Source: FEN-1297 sp021817845 (GTDB taxonomy: Bacteria > Bacteroidota > Ignavibacteria > Ignavibacteriales > Ignavibacteriaceae). From it: a DNA stretch of 64,000 nt. How positions within the stretch are numbered: position 1 is the first letter of the stretch; every line of letters starts with the position of its first letter. Below the pieces are notes generated by a model that did not search any database, was not told where the DNA came from, and saw nothing but the letters and a program-made list of their open reading frames with translations. Below are positions 8,973-17,209 of the stretch, one piece after another. The stretch lies in the NCBI GenBank assembly GCA_021817845.1, contig JAKAFW010000007.1, positions 1-64,000 of the forward strand, given 5' to 3'. A program made the position numbers and the translations under genes.

Positions 8973-10580
8973 ATGAATGGAAACAATAACCTTCCTCTCA
9001 ACTGGTCTTTGGTTAAACTTGGTGATGTTGGCGAAATAATAGGTGGCGGGACTCCTTCTACTAAAGTAAAAGATTATTTCGATGGAAATATTGCATGGAT
9101 TACTCCTGCCGATCTAACAGGTTATAAAAATAAAGTTATCACATTTGGAAGAAGAAACATAACGGAAGTAGGTCTTAAAAATTCTTCCGCTCGAATAATT
9201 CCTAAAGGAAGTATTTTATTTTCTTCTAGAGCTCCCATTGGTTACGTTGTTATTGCAGCAAATGATTTGTCAACTAACCAAGGTTTTAAAACTTTAGTCC
9301 CAACTAAAAAGATATTAAGTGAGTTCGTTTATTACTATTTGAAATCCTCAAAACAAATAGCTGAGAAACACGCATCAGGCACTACATTTAAAGAAATATC
9401 AGCTAAGAATTTTGCAAATTTACCTATCCCGCTCCCACCAATTTCTGTGCAACAAAAAATAGTAGAAAAAATAGAACAACTCTTCAGTGAGCTTGACACC
9501 GGAGTTGCATCTCTTAAAAAAGCAAAAGAACAAATTAAAACATACCGGCAGACTGTTCTGGCAAGTGCATTTTCGGGTCGTCTTTGTAGGAATTTGACCC
9601 GCCTGCCGGACGGGCAGGTTAATCAAATTCCATTTGGAGAACAAAAGAATTTCATAAATGAAATTCCTACAAATTTATCCCGCAATCACCTGAACCCCAT
9701 TCAGGTGCGCAACTTAATTAACAAAGATGACCTCCTGCGTGACAGGCAGGAGGTCGAAATCGAGCATCTGCCTTACAAGCAGGGGGTCAATATTGCCGAA
9801 GAGCGCTTGAATTCCATTCAAGAGGTCACAAGTATTAACAAAGCAGCAGAACCGCAAACACAATACGGTCTGAACCAGGATTCGTCTGATTATAGGATTT
9901 CCAGGATTGAATCCGAAAACAAATCAAGTGAATCCTTTAATCTTGAAAATCCAGGTTCAGACAATTACGCAAACAATTTGCCAGAAGGTTGGAAATGGGT
10001 GAAACTGGGTAATATTGCAGAAGTTAAGCGAGGGAAATCTAAACATAGGCCAAGAAATGCACCTAAACTTTTTGGTGGAAAATATCCCTTTATTCAAACA
10101 GGAGAAATTCGAGAAGCAAATGGTGGTACAATTAAAAAGCATAACAAAACTTATAATGATATTGGTCTAGCACAAAGCAAACTTTGGCCCAGCGGCACAC
10201 TTTGTATAAGTATCGCTGCTAATATTGGCGAAACGGCTTTCTTGGGCTTTGAGGCCTGTTTTCCAGATAGTGTAGTTGGAATAGTACCAAATTATGAAGT
10301 ACTTATTGGGAAATATATAAATTATTTCTTTATAAAAGATAAAAATAAAATTTCTAATTTAGCCCCTGCAACAGCTCAGAAAAATATCAACGTTGATATT
10401 CTTCAGAAACTTGATATCCCATTACCTTCACTTAATCAACAGTTCCAAATTGTCGAAGAAATCGAAAAACGTTTTTCAGAAGCAGACAATCTTGAAAAGG
10501 CAATAGATGAGAGTCTATCTAAGGCAGAATCGTTAAGGCAATCAATTCTTAAACAAGCGTTTGAAGGGAGATTGGTGTAG
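8973..10580 (+). CDS. hsdS: Type I RM specificity subunit HsdS with a repeat-derived central linker
   Basis: Two target-recognition half-subunits are clear: residues 5-200, starting LPLNWSLVKLGDVGEI, and residues 333-535, starting LPEGWKWVKLGNIAEV. Each ends with the family's conserved helix (YRQTVLASAFSGRL and LRQSILKQAFEGRLV). Without the middle the protein would be about 410 residues, the usual size. The middle (residues about 205-330, bases 9586-9960) is coded by a patchwork of palindromic repeats, all kept in frame. The stop codon TAG is part of a REP hairpin that begins at 10576. The linker probably sits between the two coiled-coil halves, where length changes can alter the recognised site spacing (known for the type I family), so the insertion may or may not be tolerated. 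Confidence 0.93.
   Translation: MNGNNNLPLNWSLVKLGDVGEIIGGGTPSTKVKDYFDGNIAWITPADLTGYKNKVITFGRRNITEVGLKNSSARIIPKGSILFSSRAPIGYVVIAANDLSTNQGFKTLVPTKKILSEFVYYYLKSSKQIAEKHASGTTFKEISAKNFANLPIPLPPISVQQKIVEKIEQLFSELDTGVASLKKAKEQIKTYRQTVLASAFSGRLCRNLTRLPDGQVNQIPFGEQKNFINEIPTNLSRNHLNPIQVRNLINKDDLLRDRQEVEIEHLPYKQGVNIAEERLNSIQEVTSINKAAEPQTQYGLNQDSSDYRISRIESENKSSESFNLENPGSDNYANNLPEGWKWVKLGNIAEVKRGKSKHRPRNAPKLFGGKYPFIQTGEIREANGGTIKKHNKTYNDIGLAQSKLWPSGTLCISIAANIGETAFLGFEACFPDSVVGIVPNYEVLIGKYINYFFIKDKNKISNLAPATAQKNINVDILQKLDIPLPSLNQQFQIVEEIEKRFSEADNLEKAIDESLSKAESLRQSILKQAFEGRLV
9586..9670. repeat. Two GTAG-tagged REP hairpins inside hsdS
   Basis: The first unit (9586-9631) starts GTAG and pairs GGAATTTGA with TCAAATTCC around an inner CCTGCC/GGCAGG hairpin. 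The second (9647-9670) is an inverted-orientation unit with arms GAATTTCA and TGAAATTC ending CCTAC, the complement of GTAGG. The first unit is nearly identical to the one inside the transposase gene at 10955-11002. Both are read as protein here (RNLTRLPDGQ... then FINEIPTNL). Confidence 0.85.
9687..9827. repeat. Four short palindromes in the hsdS linker
   Basis: CACCTGAA/TTCAGGTG at 9687-9707 is a perfect 8-bp stem. It is followed by three 27-base units of one design, GAC...GGTC: 9729-9755 (GACCTCCTGC/GCAGGAGGTC, perfect 10 bp), 9762-9788 (same type, arms decayed) and 9801-9827 (inner arms CTTGAA/TTCAAG). Their starts are 33 and 39 bases apart, multiples of three, so the frame is kept. Confidence 0.75.
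9870..9960. repeat. Long imperfect inverted repeat in the hsdS linker
   Basis: A 91-base element opens CTGAACCAGGATT and closes with AATCCAGGTTCAG. The arms continue inward for about 30 bases (GATTATAGGATT against GATTAAAGGATT on the complement). The architecture resembles dispersed palindromes common in Bacteroidota-type genomes. It codes hsdS residues about 300-330. Confidence 0.75.
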
Positions 10581-10686
10581 GAATTTGATTTATCAAATTC
10601 CTTATAATTAATTGAAAAATAAAATCATTTTTATCCGTCAAAGAACAGACAGATAAATTAAAGAATTTCATAAATGAAATTCCTAC
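10576..10686. repeat. REP hairpins upstream of the RAYT transposase gene
   Basis: A GTAG-led hairpin at 10576-10603 has arms GAATTTGA and TCAAATTC around TTTA; its TAG is the hsdS stop codon. A second hairpin in inverted orientation at 10663-10686 has arms GAATTTCA/TGAAATTC and ends CCTAC, so its complement starts GTAGG. Together they flank the transposase start, as REP and inverted REP do in known REP/RAYT units. Confidence 0.8.
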
Positions 10687-10689
10687 AGG

Positions 10690-11265
10690 ATGAGATACAA
10701 AAAATACAAACAATACAGATTACTCGGTTATGATTATTCCGGTGAAGGTAATTATTTCATAACAATATGTACATATAACCGCGAGGAATATTTCGGCAAA
10801 ATAACCAATGACACAATGATTTTATCCGATGCCGGAAAAATTGTTGATCAAATATGGAATGAAATCCCGGTTAAATTTGAAAATGTGAAATTGGATGTTT
10901 ACCAAATTATGCCAGATCATTTTCACGGGATAATTATAATAAATTCCGATAATTGTAGGAATTTGACCCGCCTGCCGGACAGGCAGGTTTATCAAATTCC
11001 TAATCCAAATGAATTTAAATCCGGAATACGAAATAATCCTATGGAATTAAAATCAATTTCATTGGGAAGAATAATCAGATGGTTTAAGGGGCGAGTGAAA
11101 TTTGAGGTTGAGAAAATAATTCCAAATTTTAAATGGCAGACAAGATTCTATGACAGAATTATTAGAAACGATAAAGAATTTTATTTTATCAGTGAGTATA
11201 TAATAAATAATCCTGTAAATTGGGGTTCAAAAACATTAAACAATTATTTTGATGTAGGAATTTGA
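10690..11265 (+). CDS. REP-associated tyrosine transposase (RAYT, Y1/HUH family)
   Basis: The 191-residue protein has the RAYT hallmarks: an N-terminal YFITICTYNREEYFG, the MPDHFHG metal-binding HUH motif (near residue 76), and a C-terminal WQTRFYDRIIRNDKEFYFISEYIINNP segment holding the catalytic Tyr region. RAYTs nick GTAG-tagged REP hairpins as single-stranded DNA. Here the gene is surrounded by such hairpins on both sides, and one has entered the gene itself (residues 89-105, in frame, between HUH and Tyr helices). Its stop codon TGA lies within another REP hairpin (11254-11278). It is placed between hsdS and hsdM, so it interrupts the RM operon. Whether the insertion leaves it active is unclear. 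Confidence 0.88.
   Translation: MRYKKYKQYRLLGYDYSGEGNYFITICTYNREEYFGKITNDTMILSDAGKIVDQIWNEIPVKFENVKLDVYQIMPDHFHGIIIINSDNCRNLTRLPDRQVYQIPNPNEFKSGIRNNPMELKSISLGRIIRWFKGRVKFEVEKIIPNFKWQTRFYDRIIRNDKEFYFISEYIINNPVNWGSKTLNNYFDVGI
10955..11002 (+). repeat. REP hairpin inside the RAYT coding region
   Basis: Starts GTAGG, outer arms GGAATTTGA/TCAAATTCC, inner arms CCTGCC/GGCAGG; it differs from the copy in hsdS at 9586-9631 at only a few bases. It encodes RNLTRLPDRQVYQIP, the same peptide as RNLTRLPDGQVNQIP in HsdS. Confidence 0.85.
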
Positions 11266-11359
11266 TTTATCAAATTCATTTTGATTCATCATATTCATTT
11301 TATCTTGGCAAAATATTAATGGTATTTAAATTATGTAGGAATTTGATTTATCAAATTCA
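11254..11359 (+). repeat. Two REP hairpins downstream of the RAYT gene
   Basis: Copies at 11254-11278 and 11335-11359 both start GTAGG and have arms GAATTTGA and TCAAATTC around TTTA. The first supplies the transposase stop codon. The second lies about 45 bases before the hsdM start and could form a hairpin in the mRNA ahead of its ribosome site. Confidence 0.85.
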
Positions 11360-11402
11360 TTATTATTTATGAAATTCCCAATGAGGAATTGACGCAAACA
11401 TT

Positions 11403-12869
11403 ATGACAACAGCAACAATTATACAGCGCGTTTGGAATTACTGCAACACATTAAGAGATGACGGCGTAAGTTACGGCGATTATGTGGAGCAGCTTACATA
11501 TCTACTCTTTCTTAAAATGGCAGATGAGTATTCCAAGCCGCCGCATAATAAAAAAATTAATATTCCCAAGAATCTGAACTGGGAAAGCTTTAAGAATAAA
11601 AGTGGCGCTGAGCTTGAGGCTCATTATATAAGAATTCTAAATGAGCTCGGTAAAGAAAAAGGAATGATAGGGGAAATATTCTTTAAAGCCCAAAATAAAA
11701 TACAGGACCCGGCAAAGCTATATAAGCTAATACAAATGATCGACGGCGAAAACTGGGTTATACTCGGCGCCGATGTTAAGGGCGATATTTACGAAGGGCT
11801 TCTTGAAAAAAATGCTGAAGATACTAAATCCGGTGCCGGACAATATTTCACTCCGCGTGTTTTAATTAAGGCAATGGTAGAATGCATTAAGCCTGAGCCA
11901 AAGAAAACTATAGCCGATCCCGCATGCGGCACGGGTGGTTTTTTCCTTGCTTCATACGACTATATTGCAGATACTAAAAAGTCTAGCCTTGATAAAGAAG
12001 AAAAAGATTTCCTAAAGTTCAAAACGTTTACCGGATGGGAAATAGTAGCAAACACTGCACGGCTCTGTTTAATGAACTTATATCTCCATGGAATTGGTGA
12101 CTTAAACAGTGAGCCTCCTATAGAAAGAGCGGACAGCTTACTAACCGCACCTGCAGAGAAATTCGATTATGTTTTAACAAACCCGCCTTTCGGTAAAAAG
12201 AGCAGCATTACAATTTCAAATGAAGACGGAACACAAAGCAAGGAAACATTAACTTATGAGAGGCAGGACTTCTGGACAACAACATCGAACAAACAGTTGA
12301 ACTTTGTTCAGCATGTACGTTCTATGCTAAAGTCTGATGGCAAAGCTGCTGTAGTAGTTCCCGATAATGTTCTATTTGAAGGTGGCGCAGGTGAGACTGT
12401 TAGAAAAAGACTGCTTGAGACAACAGACCTTCACACAATTCTCAGACTTCCGACAGGAATATTTTATGCGCAGGGAGTAAAAGCAAATGTAATCTTCTTT
12501 GATAACAAGCCTGCAAGTAAAAATCCATGGACAAAAGAAGTCTGGATTTATGATCTTCGCACTAACATCCACTTCACCTTAAAAACACAACAGATGAAAT
12601 TTGAAGACCTCAAGGATTTTATTAACTGCTATAATCCTAAGAACAGATTTAAGAGAAAAGAAACGGAACGCTTTAAGAAATTTACTTATGATGAAATTGC
12701 CGCAAGAGATAAAACGAACCTGGATATTTTCTGGCTGAAAGATGAAAGTCTAGGAGACTTAGATAATTTGCCCGATCCGGATGTATTAGCAATTGAAATA
12801 GTTGAAAACCTTGAAGCTGGACTGGAAAGCTTTAAGGAAATAATTGAACAATTAAAAGGGGAGAAATAA
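11403..12869 (+). CDS. hsdM: Type I RM DNA adenine N6-methyltransferase HsdM
   Basis: The 488-residue protein has the HsdM N-terminal helical domain (WNYCNTLRDDGVSYGDYVEQLTYLLFLKMADE), the AdoMet motif DPACGTGGFF (near residue 179) and the catalytic NPPFG (near 260). The length is normal. With HsdS it would form the M2S1 methyltransferase that marks adenines. It lies downstream of the RAYT gene, so it may be transcribed with the operon or depend on a promoter in the REP-rich gap. It looks intact, so with HsdS the modification activity could survive although hsdR is interrupted. Confidence 0.95.
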   Translation: MTTATIIQRVWNYCNTLRDDGVSYGDYVEQLTYLLFLKMADEYSKPPHNKKINIPKNLNWESFKNKSGAELEAHYIRILNELGKEKGMIGEIFFKAQNKIQDPAKLYKLIQMIDGENWVILGADVKGDIYEGLLEKNAEDTKSGAGQYFTPRVLIKAMVECIKPEPKKTIADPACGTGGFFLASYDYIADTKKSSLDKEEKDFLKFKTFTGWEIVANTARLCLMNLYLHGIGDLNSEPPIERADSLLTAPAEKFDYVLTNPPFGKKSSITISNEDGTQSKETLTYERQDFWTTTSNKQLNFVQHVRSMLKSDGKAAVVVPDNVLFEGGAGETVRKRLLETTDLHTILRLPTGIFYAQGVKANVIFFDNKPASKNPWTKEVWIYDLRTNIHFTLKTQQMKFEDLKDFINCYNPKNRFKRKETERFKKFTYDEIAARDKTNLDIFWLKDESLGDLDNLPDPDVLAIEIVENLEAGLESFKEIIEQLKGEK

Positions 12870-13019
12870 AAGTAAGGCGGATAGGAAAAAAGTGAAGGGG
12901 AGTTTCGTTAAAGTAGTTATGAAATTTACTTAAGTTTTACTAGCAGAAAGGATGGTAAATGGAAAAACCGCGTTGAACTGTTGTACACGATTTTGCGAAA
13001 CTTAAATAAAATAATTAGC

Positions 13020-13376
13020 CTAGTCTGATATTATAATTAGAAACATTTTTGTTTGTTTTAAAGCATATAACGAATGAGGAATTTTTGCCGGTAAAGTAAA
13101 AGTGTCGCCTTCTTTTAGCAAATATTTCTCACCTGAAATTGTAAACTCTATTTCCCCTTCAATAATAAATACCAATGCATCAGAGGAAGCTGCGTGTTCA
13201 ATTAAGCCCTGCTCTTTATCAAATGCAAATAACACTACATTACCATTGGATTTTTTCAAAATCATTTTAATGATCGTTGATTCGGGCTGGTACTCAGTAT
13301 TATTCTTAAAATTATTAATTGGAATATGTGGTGAAGTACTTATTTGTTGATTATTCTCATTCATTTTAATTCTCAT
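13020..13376 (-). CDS. Small cupin-domain protein
   Basis: The 118-residue protein is a single cupin: the metal-site region EHAASSDALVFIIEGEIEFTI and the second motif IPHSLYA are visible. It is a paralogue of the cupin at 27436-27774 (shared KKxNGNV(V/T)LFAFDKxxxLxEH). It lies 23 bases after the ferredoxin gene and should share its operator at 13801. Its job is unknown; by context it belongs to the nitrogen-oxide stress regulon. Start ATG at 13376 is the first in frame; an alternative Met lies four codons in. Confidence 0.8.
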   Translation of the reverse strand: MRIKMNENNQQISTSPHIPINNFKNNTEYQPESTIIKMILKKSNGNVVLFAFDKEQGLIEHAASSDALVFIIEGEIEFTISGEKYLLKEGDTFTLPAKIPHSLYALKQTKMFLIIISD

Positions 13377-13399
13377 ATTAAGGTGATTAAAAATATATG

Positions 13400-13699
13400 T
13401 TAACGCTTAATTAAATCGAGCTTTTCTTTTTTTAAAAGTAAAACTTCTTTTGATTCGATATGGTCCGGGTCCACAATAATACAATCAACCGGGCAAACAG
13501 CCATACATTGAGGTTCATTATGGAAACCTACACATTCTGTACATTTATCAGGAACTATATAAAAATAATCGTTAATAAGAGGTTCCTGAGTTTTGCCGTC
13601 TAAAGACCAATTAACGCCGCCTTCATAGATTGCGGTATTAGGGCATTCGGGTTCACAAGCGCCACAGTTGATGCATTCATCGGTTATTATGAGAGCCAT
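13400..13699 (-). CDS. YfhL-like 2[4Fe-4S] ferredoxin
   Basis: The 99-residue protein has two cysteine clusters: CINCGACEPEC near the N-terminus (CxxCxxC...C) and CTECVGFHNEPQCMAVCP later, the spaced pattern of the YfhL/FdxN type with an insertion between Cys residues of the second cluster. It would be a soluble low-potential electron carrier. It is the first gene after the operator at 13801-13812, with the predicted start site about 67 bases before its ATG. Confidence 0.92.
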   Translation of the reverse strand: MALIITDECINCGACEPECPNTAIYEGGVNWSLDGKTQEPLINDYFYIVPDKCTECVGFHNEPQCMAVCPVDCIIVDPDHIESKEVLLLKKEKLDLIKR

Positions 13700-13800
13700 A
13701 ATTTTTATCCTTTAATTTATAAAGATCTAATATTCATTTTGATATCCAAGTGTATCAATTTCGATAGTATTAAATTAAAATTATCTAGGTGAGTTGTGAA

Positions 13801-13812
13801 TGACTTAAGTCA
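13801..13812 (-). promoter_or_regulatory. TGACTTAAGTCA operator (DNR/NnrR-like) before the ferredoxin-cupin operon
   Basis: A perfect 12-base palindrome with Crp/Fnr half-sites TGAC-N4-GTCA. Thirty-three bases from its centre, leftward, lies TAATTTAA on the minus strand, a weak TAnnTTTG-like element, at the same distance as at the three other copies. This puts the operator near -41, the class II activator position. Confidence 0.8.
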
Positions 13813-13825
13813 GATTAATATAGAT

Positions 13826-14176
13826 TTATTTGAGTTGATTTATAATTTCTAAAAGCGCTACGGCATTATTAAGTCTTGGCTCTTTTGATGAGTACAGAAA
13901 TGTTAGTGTTCCTTTATCTCTTTTCAATTTTTTTATTTGATCAATAAGTTCTTCTTTCCCTTTGAGTTCTACTTTATACTTTTCTTTAAATGAATTCCAT
14001 TTTGTAGGATCGTGGACATACCATTTTCGTAACTCATTACTCGGGGCAATTTCTTTTAGCCATAAATCAATTTTGGCTTTTTCTTTTTTTAAGCCTCTTG
14101 CCCAAAGTCTGTCAATAAGGATTCTGTAGCCATCATCTTTTGATGGATCATCATAAACGCGCTTTATGTTTATCAT
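13826..14176 (-). CDS. DUF488 (YeaO-like) protein
   Basis: The 116-residue protein matches the DUF488 family: KRVYDDPSKDDGYRILIDRLWARGLKKEKAKIDLWLKEIAPS is the family's signature N-terminus. Biochemical role is not established. It is the last gene of a three-gene minus-strand operon (AhpD-like, flavin reductase, DUF488), nine bases behind the reductase. Confidence 0.9.
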   Translation of the reverse strand: MINIKRVYDDPSKDDGYRILIDRLWARGLKKEKAKIDLWLKEIAPSNELRKWYVHDPTKWNSFKEKYKVELKGKEELIDQIKKLKRDKGTLTFLYSSKEPRLNNAVALLEIINQLK

Positions 14177-14185
14177 TATTATATC

Positions 14186-14857
14186 CTAAAATTCTTCTTT
14201 TACAATTTGTTCACTTGGAATGTTAAGATCTTGGAATATGTTTTCCAAAGCATCCATCATAGGTGGTGGACCGCAAGAGTAGAATTTTTCATTAAAATCA
14301 TTCACAGTTGATATTAGAAATTCTTCAGTAATAAAGCCATACAGATATTTGTCAGATTTTTGATGAGATAAAATATTTATGAAATTATTTCCCAATATTT
14401 GTTTGAACTCATCTTTAAGAATTATGTCTTCTTCTGTTTTATTTGCAAAGATTAGTTTGTTATTCCCAATTTTATTTTTTGAATTGAGCTCTCGAAGAAT
14501 TGCAATAAATGGCGTTACACCAGCGCCACCCGCAATAAAGATTCCATCACCTTTGTAACAAATTGCTCCCCAAGGTTCTCCTATAATTAATTCCTCTCCG
14601 ACATTTAGATTGCCTATCTCTTTTGTTATCCCATTATGTTCATTATAAATTTTGATAGTAAATTCCAGATAGTCCCAGTCATTTAACGAAGTGAAAGTAA
14701 AAGAACGTTTTTGACTTATAAGCTTGGGTTTATTAATTGCAACATCAGCTGCTTGCCCTGGAATAAAACTGTATCCGGCTGGTTTTTCAATCTTTAAGGA
14801 TTTTACATCAGGGGTAACATTTTTAATATCAAGAATTTTTACTTTATAATCTTGCAT
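14186..14857 (-). CDS. FAD/NAD(P)-binding ferredoxin reductase-like protein
   Basis: The start is chosen at ATG 14855-14857, which has GGAG about ten bases upstream; an upstream TTG at 14899 overlaps the preceding gene. The protein has the FAD-binding RSFTFTS motif, the nucleotide-binding GGAGVTPFIAILRE and the C-terminal YSCGPPPMMDALE typical of the ferredoxin-NADP reductase superfamily without an added ferredoxin domain. It could pass electrons from NAD(P)H to a carrier such as the ferredoxin at 13.4 kb, an inference from proximity. Cytoplasmic, no membrane segment. Confidence 0.88.
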   Translation of the reverse strand: MQDYKVKILDIKNVTPDVKSLKIEKPAGYSFIPGQAADVAINKPKLISQKRSFTFTSLNDWDYLEFTIKIYNEHNGITKEIGNLNVGEELIIGEPWGAICYKGDGIFIAGGAGVTPFIAILRELNSKNKIGNNKLIFANKTEEDIILKDEFKQILGNNFINILSHQKSDKYLYGFITEEFLISTVNDFNEKFYSCGPPPMMDALENIFQDLNIPSEQIVKEEF

Positions 14858-14895
14858 TGAGTTAACTCCATAACTAACGTTTAAAAAAATATGTC

Positions 14896-15363
14896 TCAAT
14901 GCTGATTTTCTTTATTGAATTGTGAGACATAGCTACCCACTTCAGATTTAAATCCAACAGCAAGCCTATTCCAGCTATTAATGGCAACAATAGCAAGAGT
15001 AAGCTCGACAAGTTCTTGAGGCAAGAACAAGTTTTCGACATCGTCATAAATTCTATCCGTCGCTCCGGCATGTGAAATTTGAGTCAAGGATTCACACCAA
15101 GCAAGCGCTGCTCTTTCCTTCGGTGAATAAAACGGCGCTTCCCGCCATGCGGCAAGCACATGAATTCTCTGTTCGCTTTCTCCAATAGCAATGGCATCTT
15201 TGGTATGCATATCAAGACAATGTGCACAACCGTTTATTTGAGATGCTCTAATTTTAACAAGCTCTAAAAGTTTATGATCAAGTTTACTTTTGTCAACAAC
15301 GTGCTGTAAATCCAACATCGCTTTATAAGCTTCCGGTAATGTTTTATGCCAATCTAAACGCAT
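14896..15363 (-). CDS. AhpD-like carboxymuconolactone decarboxylase-family protein
   Basis: The 155-residue protein holds the AhpD core CAHCLDMH, with the CxxC pair and downstream His used for thiol-disulfide peroxidase chemistry in this family. The sequence around it (KLLELVKIRASQINGCAHC...AAWREAPFYSPKERAAL) is the standard alkylhydroperoxidase layout. It is the first gene of the operon with the flavin reductase and DUF488. A role in oxidative or nitrosative stress is inferred. No TGACTTAAGTCA box precedes it. Confidence 0.92.
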   Translation of the reverse strand: MRLDWHKTLPEAYKAMLDLQHVVDKSKLDHKLLELVKIRASQINGCAHCLDMHTKDAIAIGESEQRIHVLAAWREAPFYSPKERAALAWCESLTQISHAGATDRIYDDVENLFLPQELVELTLAIVAINSWNRLAVGFKSEVGSYVSQFNKENQH

Positions 15364-15642
15364 CTTTAATTCCTTTCATAAATAATTTTATTGGAGGTAA
15401 ATTCCCATTCCGGGTAGAAGAAATTTTAAATTCTTGAATTATGAGTTTGTCTATTTTAATAATGAATATCTTTAACTATAGAATAGTTTATAACCCGGAT
15501 GAATATATATTAAACTTTAATACATTGTAATGATGACGCTAACGTTGTCAGTTGAATTAGACCATCTAATATTGAGATATTTTCTGATGACATCTATTAA
15601 CCTTCAAATTTATTTACAACTTTTAGTTTTGTATATCTTTAG

Positions 15643-16860
15643 TTAGTAAGTGATCCAGTTTCTACTTTCTTTTCTAAGTAAAAAAATGTGTTTCTCTTTA
15701 ATTGCAGTATTAACGAGATTAGCTAAAAAGCCAATAAAACTTAGCTTTTTAGAAAAAGGTAATGCTAACCAACCGGCAGCGAGATGTTTACCTAAACTTA
15801 TAAATTCACCCCAAACTTTGGGTTGATAAGCGATCTTTTGATAGCCGTAGACTTCGTTAAAAATGTTTTGTGCAACCAACCTACCTTGCTGTAACGCAAA
15901 CTGAGCTGCCGCGGGAACGGGTGAACCGGTATAAGGATTTATTGCAAGTGCATTGTCACCCAGAGCATAAGCGAATGGGAAATCTTGTGCTTTCAAATAT
16001 TCATCTACAAGTATTCTTCCCCCGGTACCGGTCTTAAAATTACTTTCCTTAATTAAGTTAGAAATCCTTATTCCACCTGTCCATACAAGTGTTTTGGTTT
16101 TTATGGAATTCAAATCGGAGAAAAAAACTTCATCTTCGGTTAAATGAATTATCTTAGTATTTGATAAAACTTTAATACTTTTAGCATGTAATTTTTCCTC
16201 TATTTTTGCTCGAATATAGTCTGAAACGCCTGGTAAAATCTTATCTGCCGCTTCTACTAAAAGTATATCAAGTTCATCTTCATTTAACCTATTGTTAGAA
16301 ATGCAGAGCTTAACATGATCTGAAAGCTCGGCTGCAAATTCTACTCCGGATAAACCGCCGCCGCCTACAACAAAAGTGAGTTTTTGCTTTCTTGTTTCAG
16401 CATTTTCTTCCGAAGAAGCTTCTGCGCAAAGTTGCGATATATGGTTATAAATTTTTTCTGCATCTTCGTAAGACTGCAGAGGAAAGGAGTATTCACTAAG
16501 ACCTTCAATATTATAGAAATTACTTTTACTTCCTAAAGCAATAACTATAAAAATAAATTGAATTACCTCATCAACAAGAAATACTTTTTTGTTAACTAAA
16601 TCAATTTTAGTTACTACGCCGCAATGAAATGAGATATTTCTTTTTGATATTATTCTCTCAATTGGAATAACAACTTCATTTTTATGAACAGCGGCTTCAT
16701 GCAACTGAGTTTTAAGGGTATGATATGGATTTTTATCTATTAAATGAATTTTGATGTGATAACGTTTTCGAAAAAGACTGCTTAGCCTGAGAGCCGCAGT
16801 AAGACCGCCGTAACCGGCACCAAGTACTACAATATTTTTATAGAAAGCATCCATTTTCAT
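15643..16860 (-). CDS. Type II NADH dehydrogenase (NDH-2) family flavoprotein
   Basis: The 405-residue protein begins with the FAD Rossmann motif VVLGAGYGGLTAALRL and has the second dinucleotide site VVGGGGLSGVEFAAEL (near residue 165), followed by TKTLVWTGGI and YALGDNA. The C-terminal QFALQQGRLVAQNI and amphipathic tail are typical of NDH-2, which sits on the inner face of the membrane and passes electrons from NADH to quinone without pumping protons. The start ATG overlaps the preceding small gene by four bases. It shares the operator at 17135, suggesting use during nitrogen-oxide respiration. Confidence 0.9.
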   Translation of the reverse strand: MKMDAFYKNIVVLGAGYGGLTAALRLSSLFRKRYHIKIHLIDKNPYHTLKTQLHEAAVHKNEVVIPIERIISKRNISFHCGVVTKIDLVNKKVFLVDEVIQFIFIVIALGSKSNFYNIEGLSEYSFPLQSYEDAEKIYNHISQLCAEASSEENAETRKQKLTFVVGGGGLSGVEFAAELSDHVKLCISNNRLNEDELDILLVEAADKILPGVSDYIRAKIEEKLHAKSIKVLSNTKIIHLTEDEVFFSDLNSIKTKTLVWTGGIRISNLIKESNFKTGTGGRILVDEYLKAQDFPFAYALGDNALAINPYTGSPVPAAAQFALQQGRLVAQNIFNEVYGYQKIAYQPKVWGEFISLGKHLAAGWLALPFSKKLSFIGFLANLVNTAIKEKHIFLLRKESRNWITY

Positions 16861-17057
16861 CTAACCGTCTTTTCAGTATCGCTTTTATCTTGATCGCAGA
16901 TGCAGAAATATTTTGGAATCAATTCGTTTAATAAATCACGAAAATATTTTCTGGCAATAACATGATCATGACCTTTATACATATCATTCATAAATTCAAT
17001 TAAAAATTTATTTACCTGTTCTTCATAAGTTATTTGTATGGTCTTATTTTCTTCCAT
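16857..17057 (-). CDS. Small conserved-looking protein, unknown function
   Basis: A 66-residue acidic protein with a predicted helical body (EEQVNKFLIEFMNDMYKGHDHVIARKYFRDLLNELI) and a C-terminal CICDQ. It overlaps the NDH-2 start by four bases, so it is translated in the same operon and lies first after the operator at 17135-17146. No family recognised. Confidence 0.6.
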   Translation of the reverse strand: MEENKTIQITYEEQVNKFLIEFMNDMYKGHDHVIARKYFRDLLNELIPKYFCICDQDKSDTEKTVR

Positions 17058-17134
17058 ATCGGCTCCAATTCCTTTACATCAATTCCCGGCACACTTTCCA
17101 AAGGAAAAGTAAATGAACAAATGAAAAATGACAA

Positions 17135-17146
17135 TGACTTAAGTCA
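17135..17146 (-). promoter_or_regulatory. TGACTTAAGTCA operator before the NDH-2 operon
   Basis: Same 12-base palindrome as at 13801, 21068 and 24183. On the minus strand TACTTTTC (17104-17111) fits TAnnTTTG in seven of eight positions, with its centre 33 bases from the operator centre. The predicted start lies about 43 bases before the small gene's ATG. Confidence 0.85.
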
Positions 17147-17209
17147 GTATATAATACTTCTGGTTAAAAAATTAACATTAAAAGAAGGATGTACGAAGAA
17201 AATGGTTTT

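Noticed and set aside
9586..9960. CRISPR-like array
   Set aside because: Repeats are palindromic, of different types and spacing is not regular; no cas genes.
14858..14899. Longer flavin reductase starting at TTG 14899
   Set aside because: The ATG at 14857 has a ribosome site and the extra residues match nothing in the family.
15525..15545. TGAC...GTCA near 15530 as a fifth operator
   Set aside because: The half-sites are nine bases apart instead of four and no TAnnTTTG element lies at the right distance.
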